Translations under genes and position numbers: made by a program | Notes under the pieces: generated by a model | What the model was told of the DNA's origin: nothing | What the model saw: the letters and a program-made list of their open reading frames with translations, nothing else | Databases searched by the model: none | Part shown: one piece after another, positions 38,351-50,822 of the stretch | How the letters are laid out: each line of letters starts with the position of its first letter | Numbering within the stretch: the first letter of the stretch is position 1 | Assembly: GCA_030248065.1 (NCBI GenBank) | Contig: JASAMV010002673.1 | Coordinates: forward strand, 1 to 64,000 | DNA from: Rhynchonema sp. JSB1_4 | Lineage: Eukaryota; Nematoda; Chromadorea; Monhysterida; Xyalidae | Direction: 5' to 3' | DNA: 64,000 bases

Positions 38351-41300
38351 CTAACTCCTGGTCTCGGTCTGTACGGTCAGCTCGTTGACGACTTTTGATT
38401 CCGGTTTCAACAGGTTGACCACAGTATCAGCCATTGTTTTCGGCTGTATCTCGCACGCCGCATTCAGTTTGGCGGCGGTTTTCAACTGAGCCGCTTCGCC
38501 GGCCGTTTTGTTATCCTCCGCCTCTTTCTTCTTCTCGTTGTCCTTTTGCAGCATTTGTCTAAAGAATCAAGGGCACATATTGTTTGCACAGAAATGGGAA
38601 CTGTTTTTTTTTGTTCTACCAACGAGATAGTAATAGTGTAAGCGGGAACAAAATGCTGCCAAGTCTGCTAAAGCCATTGGTACCAGATAGTGTGTAGGCG
38701 ATAATCAAAACCACCACTATCTGTAGGTGACTAGGGCTCAAAATATTTTTTCAGTGCAAACATGAACGTTGAAAGAATCTGGTAATGCTTTGGAAGTTAA
38801 CAGTTGTTTGAGGCCTGACACGTTCAGCCAGCAGCAACTTTCCGTGTGCCCCCCCAGGGCTGCTTTTTGCATTGTGTGATCATATAAAGAGGGTAGCACT
38901 GCATGGGATCCTTATTTTGCTGATGCACCAACTTCGCTTTCGCACGCAGTATCTTCTGTGCGTCCGGGTAGTCGACCAGCGCTGTGTGCAGGTCCTCTTT
39001 TGAGAGAACGAACAAATTGGAGAAACCTTTGCTGCGCACATTGGCCGTCCGTCGATTGCCCCCACCGATCGCTAGCAGGCTGTGATGACAAAACAATGAA
39101 GTTTTTCAGGTTTGGTAAACGCGCATAAGTTAGGGTATGGGAACTTTGGTGATCATAATTCGGACACATGCTTTTCTGTAGACATGCACGTTCGACTATG
39201 CCCGGTGACTCTGGACCCTTCGTTAAGCAAAAATAGAGGTGTTGCCATGTAAAGCCTCGAAACAAATTTATATCCATTTTATGTGATCTATAAGTTATGC
39301 CAAAAGCAAACCTGATTTCCCCAAAAACGGTACCCTCTCGCAACGTCACGAACACTTTCTCGTTGTTCTCTCCTCCAACAACCTCAAGCACACCTGCAAA
39401 ACGACAGAAATGAAAAATTACGTATGTATCACTGCAGGAACAAGATATTTTTTAAACTTTTGAAAATTTCTGCCGCAGACCTTTACTGATGATGTACATC
39501 TCCTTGCCGACTTCGCCCTTTTTGCACACGAAATCGCCGGGCAGAAACAACACCGGTTTCAGTTTGAGCACAAGATCGCGAAGCAGCGCTTGGTCGCAGT
39601 CCTATGAAGCAAACTGATGTTTCATTTCCAGCACATTTGTAGCTGTTTGCTTTCGACGGGTGATGTGGTGGGGAACATGCCAAAATGTTCCTACATTCCT
39701 CCCACCGTAGTAAACATCAACCCGGCAGTGTTGCTCTTGGAAGTGGGGTTGTCCGCATTTTTGCGCCGCCGCTATATCGAAAAATTTTCAGAGTCAAAAG
39801 CGATGCGAAAAGTTGTCACTCTGGGCAACTCTGGATAAACAACTTTGATCGCGCGTTGGTCGCGAGTGATTGGATACTGGCAACACTATTTTCAAAAGCA
39901 CTTTACCGAAAGTGTGTTCAACTCTCAACTCAATGTCCGACATCGAATAGACAAAGATCAATGTTCTCCGGCGGGTGTCAAGGCAGATGGCAAAATTTTA
40001 AAGGCGCGCGCTTTCCAGAAAATGTCATGTTGCCCTGTCAAACTACACCTGAAACAACTGCACTTTGCTCAGTGTGGCGTAATGCACGGAAATGGCCAAA
40101 TCGGTCTGCAACTTCATCGGCAGTTTCGCAATGGTTTTGTATTCGTTGAGCGTGCGTTGCGACTCCCACGTGTAGATGAACCAAGCGAGTACACGGTCCT
40201 GCAAGGTACCGGATCTTTATGGCAAAGCGAGCGTATCCAATGTTGTCGTGTTAAAGCAAACTCTGTTCTTATTACTTTGAGCCGCTGATGGGACAGTCGT
40301 TCAAGTGGTCAATTCTCGTCGGCAAGTCAAGCAACTCCAGGCTAAATGAGCGCGAGTGATCGGAGTAACCATCACCCCGTGAAGATGGTTTTGCAAGCCG
40401 TATTGGCGATCTCACCGGGAACCACATTACATTGTATAGAGATCACAGCATTAATATTTCTCCGCCGTCGGAAGGTGCCCAATGAAGCAAACACATTGAA
40501 GCAATATCTTCATGGTGAAAACGTCACCCAATTAGACTGAACTGACTGACCCGAGACCGACTTAACATTCATTGCTGCCTATGAGTATTTATCTTTTGGC
40601 CCACCCTGTAGTGTCCTCAGTGCCCACCTGTAAGTCCTTGGGTATCTTCATCTGATGGCAGTAGGCGAGTGCCCCGTCCATCGCCTCACGGAATTGGTCA
40701 CGATTGCGGGTCGCGTTGGCGATAATATCACGGATTTGACCGAACAGCAGCGCGAACACGAGCACACCAACCTAAAAAAATCAGGATTGAAAATGTCTTT
40801 CGGAGTTTGCTATGAAGTCCGGCGCTGTTTAAAAGAGAATTTTCCGAGAATTTTTTGACGTTTTGTCGAACACATTGCTGATGTTGTCGAAAGTTATTGG
40901 TCGCACAATGACTATATAAGATAAGAATTCATCAAATCAATCCTGATTTTCACGTCCAGTCACTCTTGAACCACTGCTATTTGTGATTTACACAAAACAT
41001 TTTCATCTGAAAATAATCTAGCACAGCACCGTGTCTGCGGGTCTGTCACTGATAGCATTCGCTATGTGTGATCGCGCAACGCAACGTCACTGCCCCGTCA
41101 CTTTCCTGCTCACACGATTCAGGAAAAAATTTGACCAATTATTATTAAGTCATTATGCGACCAATATCACAAAATGCGTTGTGTGAATTGAAAAGGATCC
41201 TATAGTAATCACGGTTTCTGCTTAACAGACCATCCAGCTGACGCCCATGTACATGAACTCAACGACGTTGGTTGGCTCCGGGCTGCTGCCGCCGATTTTG

Positions 41301-44300
41301 ATGGCCATTTTGGTGGCGAAATAGAAGCAGCGCGCGTACGCGTTGCCTTGGTTGTTGTACACCCAACTGTTGTAGACACTGAAACATCAGGCTCAAATTT
41401 AGCCGTGGACTCAGACATGGGCTTGAGCTTATGATGTCGTTTGCAACTATACGAATAAGGGCTTATAGCACTGTGGTCAACTCAGATTGTTAACTCTAAT
41501 AGTCAACGCCCATGCCTAACTTCTGGTCATCACTTAGGGCTGCTGACGACGAGTGTAGACCACTTGAGTTGACGACTGTATCATCAGCCCGATTATGCCC
41601 AATAAAACAATTGTCATACGCAGTTCCATTGCGCAGCACATATGCGATTTGTCCGAAAGCCTGTTTGGCACTGAGCCAGTAGAAAATACAGCTGTTGCAA
41701 TGGATGATGTAGATCATGTATGAAATCGTTCGTGTTAGACTGAAAATAAATGTAATTTACATTGGAAAAATATAAATTTATAAAAATCATTAAAAGAGAA
41801 AACTCACCGAACCACGACGGGAAAGGCCAATAGGCGCTCCAAGAGGCCCGACAATTCGAAGTAGCAACGGACCTGAATACGTTTCTAGACAGTTTTAGTA
41901 GTATTTTTATTATTAACTTCAGGGTCGTACTTTGAGTATCCGGGGAAATCGAAGAATCACTTTCGGTCCGATGAATATGAAGAGAAAGTCAACGGGCAGC
42001 ATTGATATCAGGTCGAATTTGAATTTGACGCCACGCAAATAGTGCAGACGACATTCGGCGTGGTTTTTCTGCAGATTTTGTTCAGATTTTGGGGTTAAAT
42101 TATGCATTAACGCTGCATATTTGAAAACCATTATAATACGAATGAAACCAAAAGCTTACACTTTGCTTAGTTGCAGTAGCCACAGGAGAATAGCCACATC
42201 AATAATGACAAGAACAATCCCGTCAATAACAAACTATAATTTGTCACACAACTTTTTCTGGGGGATTTGTCGATATGTAGTGTAATCGACTTACCTGGAC
42301 ACGGCACCATGCAAACTGAACCATCGTCCAACCCAACCCATTAAAAAAGCAAACTTACCACTGTCAATCCTCCGCGCATGAACCTCAGTCTCGGTTGCAC
42401 CAGTATCATGTCAGTCAAATACACAGCGTCAGCAACGTAGTCAGCAAACAGCCAATAGACCAAAGTGTGCTTGTTTTGGTACGGATATGTCGACCGTAAT
42501 GGTATGGCCAGTGCATTGTACATGAATGCGCACACTACGATGCTCAGCCATGCAGTGTAGTTGTGGCCTGAACGGGAAGGGAAAGTTTGAATTTTCTGGC
42601 CTTTTGCTCTAATGATGTCTCGATCAGCTATAGCTCTCTGTGTAACAATCGTCGCATGGCAGGACTCAGGCAGTCTCCTTGAGCCGTGAGAGCTGAGTAG
42701 AATCGTGATACCCTCAGTAAGGCACTTATTGAGGCGATCTTCCTGATGACACCGCCATGACATCCACACTGGTGATTCAACACGCACGAAAAAACGATAG
42801 GCTAACAGTACTGTCGTCAAAATCAAGCAATAATACATGAGCCCTGGATGAGCGCGAGAAAAATATGTACATGTGATTTGACGACCTACATCACTTGACC
42901 AACTGTAAGCAAACGGAATTGTGCCTTCGAGAATTGTCCAAATCGATCACCTGGATAGTCCCCAAAGAAAATCACCATAAATTACACAGAACCTTCCGGA
43001 TTGATGGATCTGGTCAGAAATCGCGGCATCTTTATGCGCCGGTAGATGCTCTTCAGTTTGTTCAGTGGCTGATTGTCGGCATCAGGGTCGGGGGCCACGG
43101 ACGGCTCGGATGCGACCGAGACAGCTCCGATCAAACTGGCCAGACTTTGGCGTTTCCGATCCACCTGAGGGTGCACGTCCGGCTTGGCGGCTGTCTCTGA
43201 ATAGTAGGAAAGGTTTAGTTAGTTTTATTGTTATTCTTGACAGCGATAATGCGATTTTTGTGTACATCTGCGTGCTGTTTTGTAAACTTATCCGACAGGG
43301 TGTCCGGTCAAGATCAGATTACATGATTTTGTCCAATTGGATGTCTCGCCGCGACCAGCTTCACACAAACGCATGAATCTCGGTCTCAGTGCACCAGTAC
43401 CTCATCAGTGCGATGCGAAGGGCTACCGGATCCCTCGTAAGAAGATTGCGAACAGATACTTATGTAGAGTATCTTGCGCTTACGCAAAAGCCAGTGCGAG
43501 CGGACAGGACAAACCAACTCAAGCTACATTTTAAAGGGTGTGTCGAACGTGTTCTGTGTCTGGTGCACGCGCTGCTTTCTTCGAAGGAAAATGAAAGACC
43601 GCACCGAATTGTTTTAAAATTCGTGATACATTGGGCACCGCCGGTACGCATTCTGTATAACGCGCCACTTGGAACGCCATGAGGTTGACGGCGTAATTTG
43701 AGCCCGCAGCAGAAAATTTGCTCCCCATTCACGGAGTTGGTTATCGTCTGCTTGCATGCGGCTAAAGGCTGCGCCCAATCGGGCCTGAAATCGGGATCTA
43801 CCTGATATCATGGATACAGCGTCAGGCGTCGGCGGTCGCTTGACATATTCCTTGAGCAGTTTTGTGCGCCGTTCGATTTCCGCCCGGAAACCCCGTAGAC
43901 GACAGGCCATCGACATTGTTAGACCCGTGGAATCGGTGCTCATACGACTGTAAATTGAAGGATGAAAGAGTGGGTTTTGAGTTTGAAGGCAATAGACTCT
44001 ACGACTGAGACTACGACTACTATTGTTGCATTGACACAACTAGGCAAAGCAGTTTTTTGGTGAACTGTAGCTTTGCATACGGGGTCCCAAAGTTGAGAAT
44101 TAGAAAATGAGCGAATGTCATAACAAAGATTCCATATTGTGACAATAGAGTCCACATGAAGCATTGCACCTTTGAGCGCGTGAAGATGCGGATAGCGCGT
44201 CAGCAACCAGTTGCCTCAACATGTTACTGTCATTGGACTTGTCCAGATCGGCGTCTGCTTTGATTGTGTCGGTTTGGTTGCCATCTGACACATAAAAAAA

Positions 44301-45674
44301 TACTAGCGTCTTTTTTATCCGTTTAATTATTCAATTTAAGGTTCGCAAACTGAAAATTTTAACATCATGAACAATCAGGCATTTAAATTAGCACTAACTT
44401 TTGTCCGATTCTCCGCCAACGCTGATCGCTTCATCGATTTCAATCGACGGAACTGACGGGAGCTGGCCGGGCTGCTTCAGTTTTTCTTCGTTCTTCGGTG
44501 CAGCTTCGGACACCAAAGTCACCGCGTCGGTCACTTTCAGGGTGGTACCATCGGGCACCGTTTTCTTCGCTGCTGGCTCCTTTATGACCTCTTTTTCTGG
44601 CTCTTCCACATTGATCGGGACTGTAAGGAACGAAAATTGTTCGAGACTTGTGCGGCCTTACGATGTTTCGGCTCCGAAAATTTAAGGCCTCCAGCCACAT
44701 GGAGACCCGTGGGTCGAACTAAGGCCATAAAGGCTTTTTGAAATTTAAGGATATTAAGAGGCTGACTCGAGCCACTAACATGGACCAGCGCAAAAGTTGT
44801 TCCCCGGCCGGAAATTAACAACACGTTTACGCTGGTCGTAATTAGTGGCTCCAGTAAATCTATCTTCATATTCGTGGTGTGAAAAATCGCACGTACCTAA
44901 GGCTGATCCGATCCGATGCTCCGATCACCAAGTTTAATGTCGCCCTTGATTCCTAAATGAGACCTGATGAAAATTCACCACACCTTTATCGCACACTGTG
45001 GCCAGCGAACAGACTGTTCCCGGTGGTAGAACCGGAACTGCTGGTTCCGGTACCAATACTGATTGCGGCACTCCAATGGTCGGGAAACTGGTTATCGTCG
45101 GGTGGACGCTGTGAAACATCAGCGGATCCATGCGCTTACGACGAATCAGGGTGGCTGCGGTGGTGTGGGGCTGTAAGGGATGGAATTCACTGGTGATGAT
45201 GACTTGGTGCACCGACTAGACACTGGGTCCAGTGTGTAGAAATTTATGTGTTTGTGCGTTTTGGATTTGATTTTGGTTTGCACCCGTATGCAAATATGTG
45301 CATTCAACTTTCGGTCACGCTCGGGTCCTGATCCCAATCTGTGATCATAACCACCTTTTATGGTTAACTTAACCAGCCGAATAAATAAAATAAATAAAAG
45401 TCGAATAAGGTTACCTGGATACCCGAACGGGGACCGGAAACATCTTGAATGAAGCCGGGAGCCAAGAACAAGCGCATGACGACAACAACAAACCCCTTTT
45501 TCAAAAGTTGTTAAATAGAACAACAAATGCCGATAAAACACTCACCCTTCTTCGAATGTCGGTCTCATGATCAGGCTTTCCAAGTGTCTGAAGCGTTGGA
45601 TCCGACCCTGTGCTTTCCAGAACTTTCGGAAATTTGTCGTTGAAACGCCAGATTTTTTTCTCTTGTTGGTACAT
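38351..45674 (-). CDS. tax-2: Cyclic-nucleotide-gated channel beta subunit (TAX-2-like)
   Basis: A cation channel subunit of cGMP sensory signalling in nematodes; TAX-2 pairs with the alpha subunit TAX-4. Seventeen minus-strand exons give 855 codons with every junction in phase: 45546-45674, 44984-45170, 44399-44620, 44170-44284, 43802-43947, 42993-43196, 42359-42567, 41931-42068, 41808-41872, 41620-41739, 41231-41378, 40628-40771, 40049-40198, 39481-39601, 39312-39393, 38900-39079, 38351-38558. An acidic N-terminal region is followed by [20 protein letters not shown], then S1 ([19 protein letters not shown]) and S2-S4 ([13 protein letters not shown]). S5 contains [15 protein letters not shown]. 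The pore is [13 protein letters not shown]: Gly where alpha subunits have Glu, as in beta subunits. A C-linker and cNMP-binding domain follow ([32 protein letters not shown]); IGGGNRR is typical of beta. The C-terminus is coiled-coil-like. The donor after QQNKDPMQ (38900) is weak. Confidence 0.9.
42162..42233 (-). other. Candidate cassette exon in the channel gene
   Basis: Within the intron between the S2 and S3 exons, a 72-bp segment has an acceptor (ATTATAG), 24 open codons encoding [20 protein letters not shown], and a donor-like GTGTAAG. It is phase 0 at both ends, so it could be included without a frameshift. CNG channels have no extra hydrophobic segment there, so it may be chance. Confidence 0.25.
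44766..44853. repeat. Small foldback MITE
   Basis: GAGCCACTAACATGGACCAGC and GCTGGTCGTAATTAGTGGCTC form inverted ends of an ~88-bp palindrome with AAAAGTTGTT/AACACGTTT next to them. It lies in an intron of the channel gene and shares its core with other foldbacks in the window. Confidence 0.75.
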
Positions 45675-46317
45675 TTTTCTTGTTGTTTTCCTTCTTAATT
45701 AGCCGAATTTGACGAAATTAAAACATTTGTTCAGCTGCTGATGCAATTTCGCAACGTGTACGAAGACGAGTGAAGCATGAATATGTGATCACGAAAAATT
45801 GCTTTGCAAGTGCCCACGTAACATCACAAGCTCATTGAGCCCTGATCTAAGAAACAACATACTGGATTAACATCTAAACAAAGTCAAAGATTACTGTACT
45901 GGCGTTAGGTATGTTCTCCAGATACATTTGCCTGTGCCTTAATGCTTAATGGCAGTTATGGCATGATGAAGCCATCCATGCCTTTGGGGACGCAAGTGGT
46001 ACACTTTGGCTTTGGCCTATAATTAATCATTCATGTGGCGCATGATAGCGTCTAATTAAGACTGGTTGTCATGGCACCTTGCCTCCTGACTTTTGACTCT
46101 CACATACTGGAGCAGGGTAACTAAGGTGGACAAGAGAAGATTTAGAGAATCAATGAATCAATCAACAAAAATGTTTTGCGAACAAACAAGTTGCTCCAAC
46201 GCCAACCCAGGGGCACAAACACCAACCAAGCAGGGCACAAAAAAAAGGCCCGCCCCCCGCCCCCGGAACCCCCGCCCCCCAAACCCCCCCCCCCCCACGA
46301 CCCCGCCCCCCAAATGT
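45675..46317. other. Intergenic with C-rich tract
   Basis: About 0.64 kb containing the presumed promoter of the channel gene. A strongly C-rich tract (about 46246-46314, runs of up to about 12 C) abuts the foldback MITE that bounds the large inverted repeat. No gene seen. Confidence 0.5.
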
Positions 46318-46933
46318 AGCACCTCTATCATGTTCAGAATTTTTCGCTGATTCCAAAAATGTTAAGCTTATTTCAATCTGATCACGGAAGAAAAGGTTAT
46401 TGGTAATCTCACGTGCATTCTGTGCTTGTTTCAGGGAACTCCCCACACCGCATTTGTGCACCTACGTGTCCCAAGATGCTGTTTCCCACAGCATCATAAC
46501 ATGGCTATAAGGGGTGGCCCTGGAGGGCCGTTGGCTCGGGTAAGTGGTCCGCAGACCAAGGGTGGTGTGACAACTCAAGGACGGTTGCCAGCGACGAGCA
46601 GCAGGAAGCGCTCGAACACGGTGGGGTCGCGCTGTTTTAAAAATAGACTGTTACTCTTTCATGCGACGTCGGAATGAAATAAGCTTAACATTTTTGGAAT
46701 CAGCGAAAAATTCTGAACATGATAGAGGTGCCACGTATAACATTCGGACAACTTTGAAATTTGACCTCGATACCATCGATGGCGATCGGCCGTGACCGAT
46801 TCCGTTGACCGACACGACCAAAACAAATATTACAAGTTCATATGGGTCTGTATATCACGTGACAAAAGTTTGGGTACGGTAGCACATGGATTACGGTAGT
46901 TTCTGGGTGTGGCCCCGAGTCTATAGAGTCCCC
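46318..46933. mobile_element. Foldback MITE at the left edge of the palindrome (truncated)
   Basis: An inverted pair built on GTTCAGAATTTTTCGCTGATT (about 46333) and its reverse complement (about 46706), with the right end GGCCCCGAGTCTATAGAG as in the intact copy at 60720. The outer part of the left arm is missing and replaced by the C-rich tract. Confidence 0.75.
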
Positions 46934-47142
46934 AATTTTTTTACCTAGGTAATGATTTTTCACTGCTTGTTTGTCTGTACGTGCTGCATACATGTGGCAC
47001 ACCATGAACTGAAAGTGTGGAGTCACAAACAATGTGAATGAGTGGGAAGGAACCCATGTATATTTGGGTATACAAACCGAGACACAATCTTGTGTGAAAT
47101 TTATGCTTCTTGTTATGAGCACTGTTAAAAAATACCATAGCA

Positions 47143-47483
47143 TGTATAGTCCGTCCACCAGCTCATGGCACTTTGTGTTGCTGCTGGCCGACTTGTTCCC
47201 TTCCTCCACGTTCCTATGAAAGAGAAATTGAGTTTCCGAAAAATATTATTTTTGCTCCTAAATTGCTGTCTTTATGAAATCGACGTGTTTTATAGATTTT
47301 GATTTAATTTAACTTTAAATTTGATCGAATTCAATCGTTTTCGACACATTTTATTATTTTTTTTAGTTTTTTGCAAAATCGCTCACACTCAATTTCTCTT
47401 TCATTAGAACGTGGAGGAAGGGACCAAACCAGCCAGCAGCAACACAAAGTGCCATGAGCTGGTGGACGGACTATACATGTGTG
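47143..47483. repeat. Foldback within left arm
   Basis: Inverted ~95-bp ends including CATGTATAGTCCGTCCACC and its reverse complement, around a ~170-bp AT-rich loop. The mirror copy is at about 60190-60535. Confidence 0.8.
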
Positions 47484-48508
47484 TTTTACTTTTGCGCTGC
47501 GAAACAGCATTACTTTTCTTGGCCTAAAATCAGTTTATTGCTCCGAAATACTTGCATTTTTGCGCGTATTTTGCAAACATGTTTGACCTGATGTTTCACA
47601 TGCACTTGCTGCTTCAGTACATACCATGCAAACATTTGTGTTCCATGACATTACAAATAAAGTGCACTGTTATGAAAAATTGCAATCTAATTTCACTGAG
47701 AAGAAAAGAGCAAAAAATAATAACACGAATTGCCAAAGGCTGTTTTTTGTGACCAAGTGACTCCCTTTGTGTATACAAGGCGTATATTTTTGATCTTTTG
47801 GGGTCACTCTTCCCGGACAGCTCTCAAATGTTCCCAGACAGCATGTGACCGAAAGGGAGTCATTTGGTGTCAAAGGTCACTCAGTAGTTAACATTGAGAT
47901 CAATCGTGACCAAATGTGTCTCATTTTGGATCTGCGCCGCTTAACTATTGAAAAGGTTGTGACACAAAAAGGCGTCACAAATACGTCTAAAAGACGTCAC
48001 TGGCCCTCTTGTGACGTTTAAATACGGTAAAATATCATGTTGATTTGATTGTTAAGAAAACTTCAGCTCATATGTGACCAATATCAATTAGCGCAAATAC
48101 GTCACTTTCGGTTGATTTTCGTATGGTCGGAAGAGAAAAATGTTTCATTGTCTCAAATTCATACCTTTGATTGCAGACACATTCACAAAATTTAAAATGA
48201 GCTGTGACCGACATTTCTATGGTTGTTTCACTCACAGACCAACGATTTAGAAAATATTTCCCTTTTCACATAATATTCACTCCAATTCAGTCGCAAACAC
48301 ACATACAACAAAATGCAGTAATTGGATGATGGTTAAACTTTTTTTAACACTTTTGGTCAAATGACCTTCCCTTGTCCGAACATTGCGATTGGCGTTGCAC
48401 GCATGCTCTCGATTCCGAGTTTCGCTTTGCAACCCAACGCAAGCGAAAAGCAATTTTTTCGTGTAAAAAATGAAAATACGATACCAGAGCCACAATATCG
48501 ATGTTAGA

Positions 48509-48763
48509 TTAGAACACATTCCAAGCAAAGGTCCCGTCCTGTATGATCTTGTCCTGGGCACTGATGTACTTCTTGAGCCTGCAAAACTGGTCGGAACTTT
48601 CTTGGTCACGTAGACGTTTAATTTTTGCATTGAACATTACCTTTATTTCTAAATTTACTGGTGATGCCACTGGCTTCGACCAGCTTAAAATGGCAATCCC
48701 AGAGACCTGAAATGAGCAACTTTTACACTGGTCGAAATTAGTGGCTCCAGTAAGTCTCTTCAT
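48509..48763 (-). other. ORF kept open in both palindrome arms
   Basis: An 84-codon ORF whose second half (NAKIKRLRDQESSDQFCRLK, then a Lys-rich stretch ending TFAWNVF) looks protein-like. Its first half is the small foldback MITE at 48657. The mirror copy at 58915-59169 is also open, with a few substitutions. No domain recognised; it may be a fossil exon or chance. Confidence 0.25.
48657..48755. repeat. Small foldback MITE within left arm
   Basis: About 100 bp with imperfect inverted ends ACTGGTGATGCCACTGGC and TTAGTGGCTCCAGT and inner GGTCGAA/TTCGACC pairing. Same family as 44766 and 21965. The mirror copy is at about 58920-59020. Confidence 0.7.
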
Positions 48764-49003
48764 TTGAGTTTAGCAACGGTGTACCTGTGGTTGTGGGTGG
48801 AATCAGTTCTTGATGGTGTTGTCATGGAATCGCATGCCACAGTGCAAAACACCATCATAAATATTTCATATTCTTCATGCAAACAACGACACGTGACCAA
48901 AATAGTTCCGATCCGATCCTATTTCACCAAGTGTGTCACGGGGACAAAACAGGGGTTTCGAAAGACAGCAGCCACTTCAATTGACATTCACTGAGGGCAG
49001 TGT

Positions 49004-49050
49004 AGGCCTAAGCCTAAGCCCATGCCCAAGCCCAGGCCTAAGCCTGAGCC
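49004..49050. repeat. Degenerate GCCTAA (TTAGGC-like) block
   Basis: Five to seven hexamers of GCCTAA/GCCCAA type, that is, TTAGGC on the other strand, the nematode telomere repeat. It is short and degenerate, followed by ~17-bp CGCTGTTTTGTCCC-type repeats. The mirror copy is at about 58625-58672. Confidence 0.45.
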
Positions 49051-50588
49051 AGCTGACAAAGATATCAATAGCTGCCTTCAGTAACCGCTGTTTTGTCCCC
49101 CGCTGTTTCATCCCGCGCTGTTTTGTCTCCCGCTGTTTTGTCAACCCAGTGTTGTCCTAACCCATCACCAAGTTTATATCGCTCACTGTTTTGTGCTTTC
49201 AAGCGGAGACTAGCAGTGTCATAATCAGACCTTGGTCCGAAGAGGGACAAGATTTCTTCTCCCTCCCCCTCCCCCCCGATAGATTTAGGCTGGGAAAACA
49301 ATTTGGTGAAAAATGGGTCAAGGGGGTGCTTTGGTCACGTGACCATTCTAACGGACTTCTTGGGGGTCGAAACTGAGTTGATACGTCCGGCGCAGTGAAG
49401 ATGTGTGGTGCGTGGTAGTGAAACATCACGCACGAGTTTTATGCAACCAAAGCATACAGCATACACTCTTTATAGTGAGCAGGCACTTTCGGGCGCTGTT
49501 CGCTTTTCATGCCTGCCGGTGCCGAGATAGGTATGTTTTTGGTGATTTTGTTTTCTGATTGTACTTTGGAAACAGGGCCAACCAAATCTTGCAACAAAAA
49601 TGAGACAAAACATCAGAAAATACTCAGCAAACAATTTCCAGAATAACGGCAAACTTAAAAATTACAAAAAGCTGCGCATGAGACGACGTTGGATTTGAAC
49701 TGGGGGCTCAGGCCTAAGAGCGGTGTCAGCTGGAAGCCGACCCATCTCATCCCCAGTCCTCGTCTACAACGTACGCCTCCTAGTGTGGTGTTGTTTCGCT
49801 TGTTGTGCTCTTGCTTTACAGCGCGCACTCCTGTGGGCCAGGAGCTGTGCTGAGCGGTCGTCTAAAGATTGCTTTTATTATTTAGGTGGGTCGGTGAAAC
49901 AGAATGGTGTTGGTAGCGTTGCATAATTAATCAATACTGCTGCAGTGTGCCCATGTTTGTTCTTTGCGTGTGCAAACACACACACACAGTGAGCAGAGAC
50001 AAGCAATAATAATGCACGTGCATCTTGCTAGATCAGGGTGCCTCTTGCACACACATACAGCACACCTGTGTACTGCAGCCCGGTGGTGTTATGACCGTTT
50101 TGTGACTGATGCGTGTCACTTCAGTCTCAACTCCAGTTCAAACAGTGCGCTCTGGAAAACTGTCAACCTTCCGCAGCCAGAAGAAACACTTCACAATTCA
50201 ATTTCCAATTTATTGTTTGCATCTAGTATCGACACACACATGACAGAAGTCACAACGACAAAAGTGTGAAGACGAATGCCAGAAAAAGATGAAAAATCAC
50301 ATGAACCGGCACCTTGAAGTGACTTCACGACAAATATTCACAAAAGTGTAACATTTTCGCGCGCCACGCGCGCATGAGCGTATTTTGTGTAGTATTTGGC
50401 TTAAAATCGGCGAATTAAACATAAGCGCAAGATAAAAACGATTTTTTAAAATTCAAACTCACAGTCGAGATAAATATGACCTTTGGGACTCCCTTGGGAT
50501 ACCTGAGCAATCCCTTGGCCCAGGGTTGTTTCAAAAAAAAGTAGTTAATTAAAAAAAATCTTTAAAAAAAATTTTTTTGCACCGATCT

Positions 50589-50786
50589 CTCAAGTTATCT
50601 CACGTATACTCTGGCAATTCTTTTGGGAGAAACTTTTCAACCGCATTGCCTGATCCGTAAAGCGCATTATGCGTGCACTGGCTACTGAAGTCACGTGGCC
50701 GCTACAGCCAGTGCACGCATCCTGTGCTTTACGGATCAGGCAACGTGTTTGAAAAGTTTCTCCCAAAAGAATTGTCAGAGTATATG
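50589..50786. repeat. Near-perfect palindrome within left arm
   Basis: Arms of about 90 bp around a ~20-bp centre, including GGATCAGGCAA and its complement, AGCCAGTGCACGCAT and its complement, and TTTTGGGAGAAACTTTTC. It lies just left of the hAT element. A truncated hAT terminus (CAGGGTTGTTTC) is found at 50522. The mirror copy is at about 56889-57085. Confidence 0.85.
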
Positions 50787-50822
50787 TATGTACTGTACTT
50801 TTGAAAAACGTATCGTGCAGAT

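Noticed and set aside
43614..43800. Extension of the channel exon ([18 protein letters not shown])
   Set aside because: A GTAGAT donor at 43802 joins in phase to the exon at 42993-43196 and gives a continuous N-terminal region; the open stretch beyond is intronic.
49678..49772. tRNA-Leu/Ser-like sequence on the minus strand (mirrored near 57960)
   Set aside because: Outer arms AGACGA/TCGTCT pair and a TTCAAATCC loop is present, but the D and anticodon arms do not fold convincingly and the mirror copy has diverged in the loop region.
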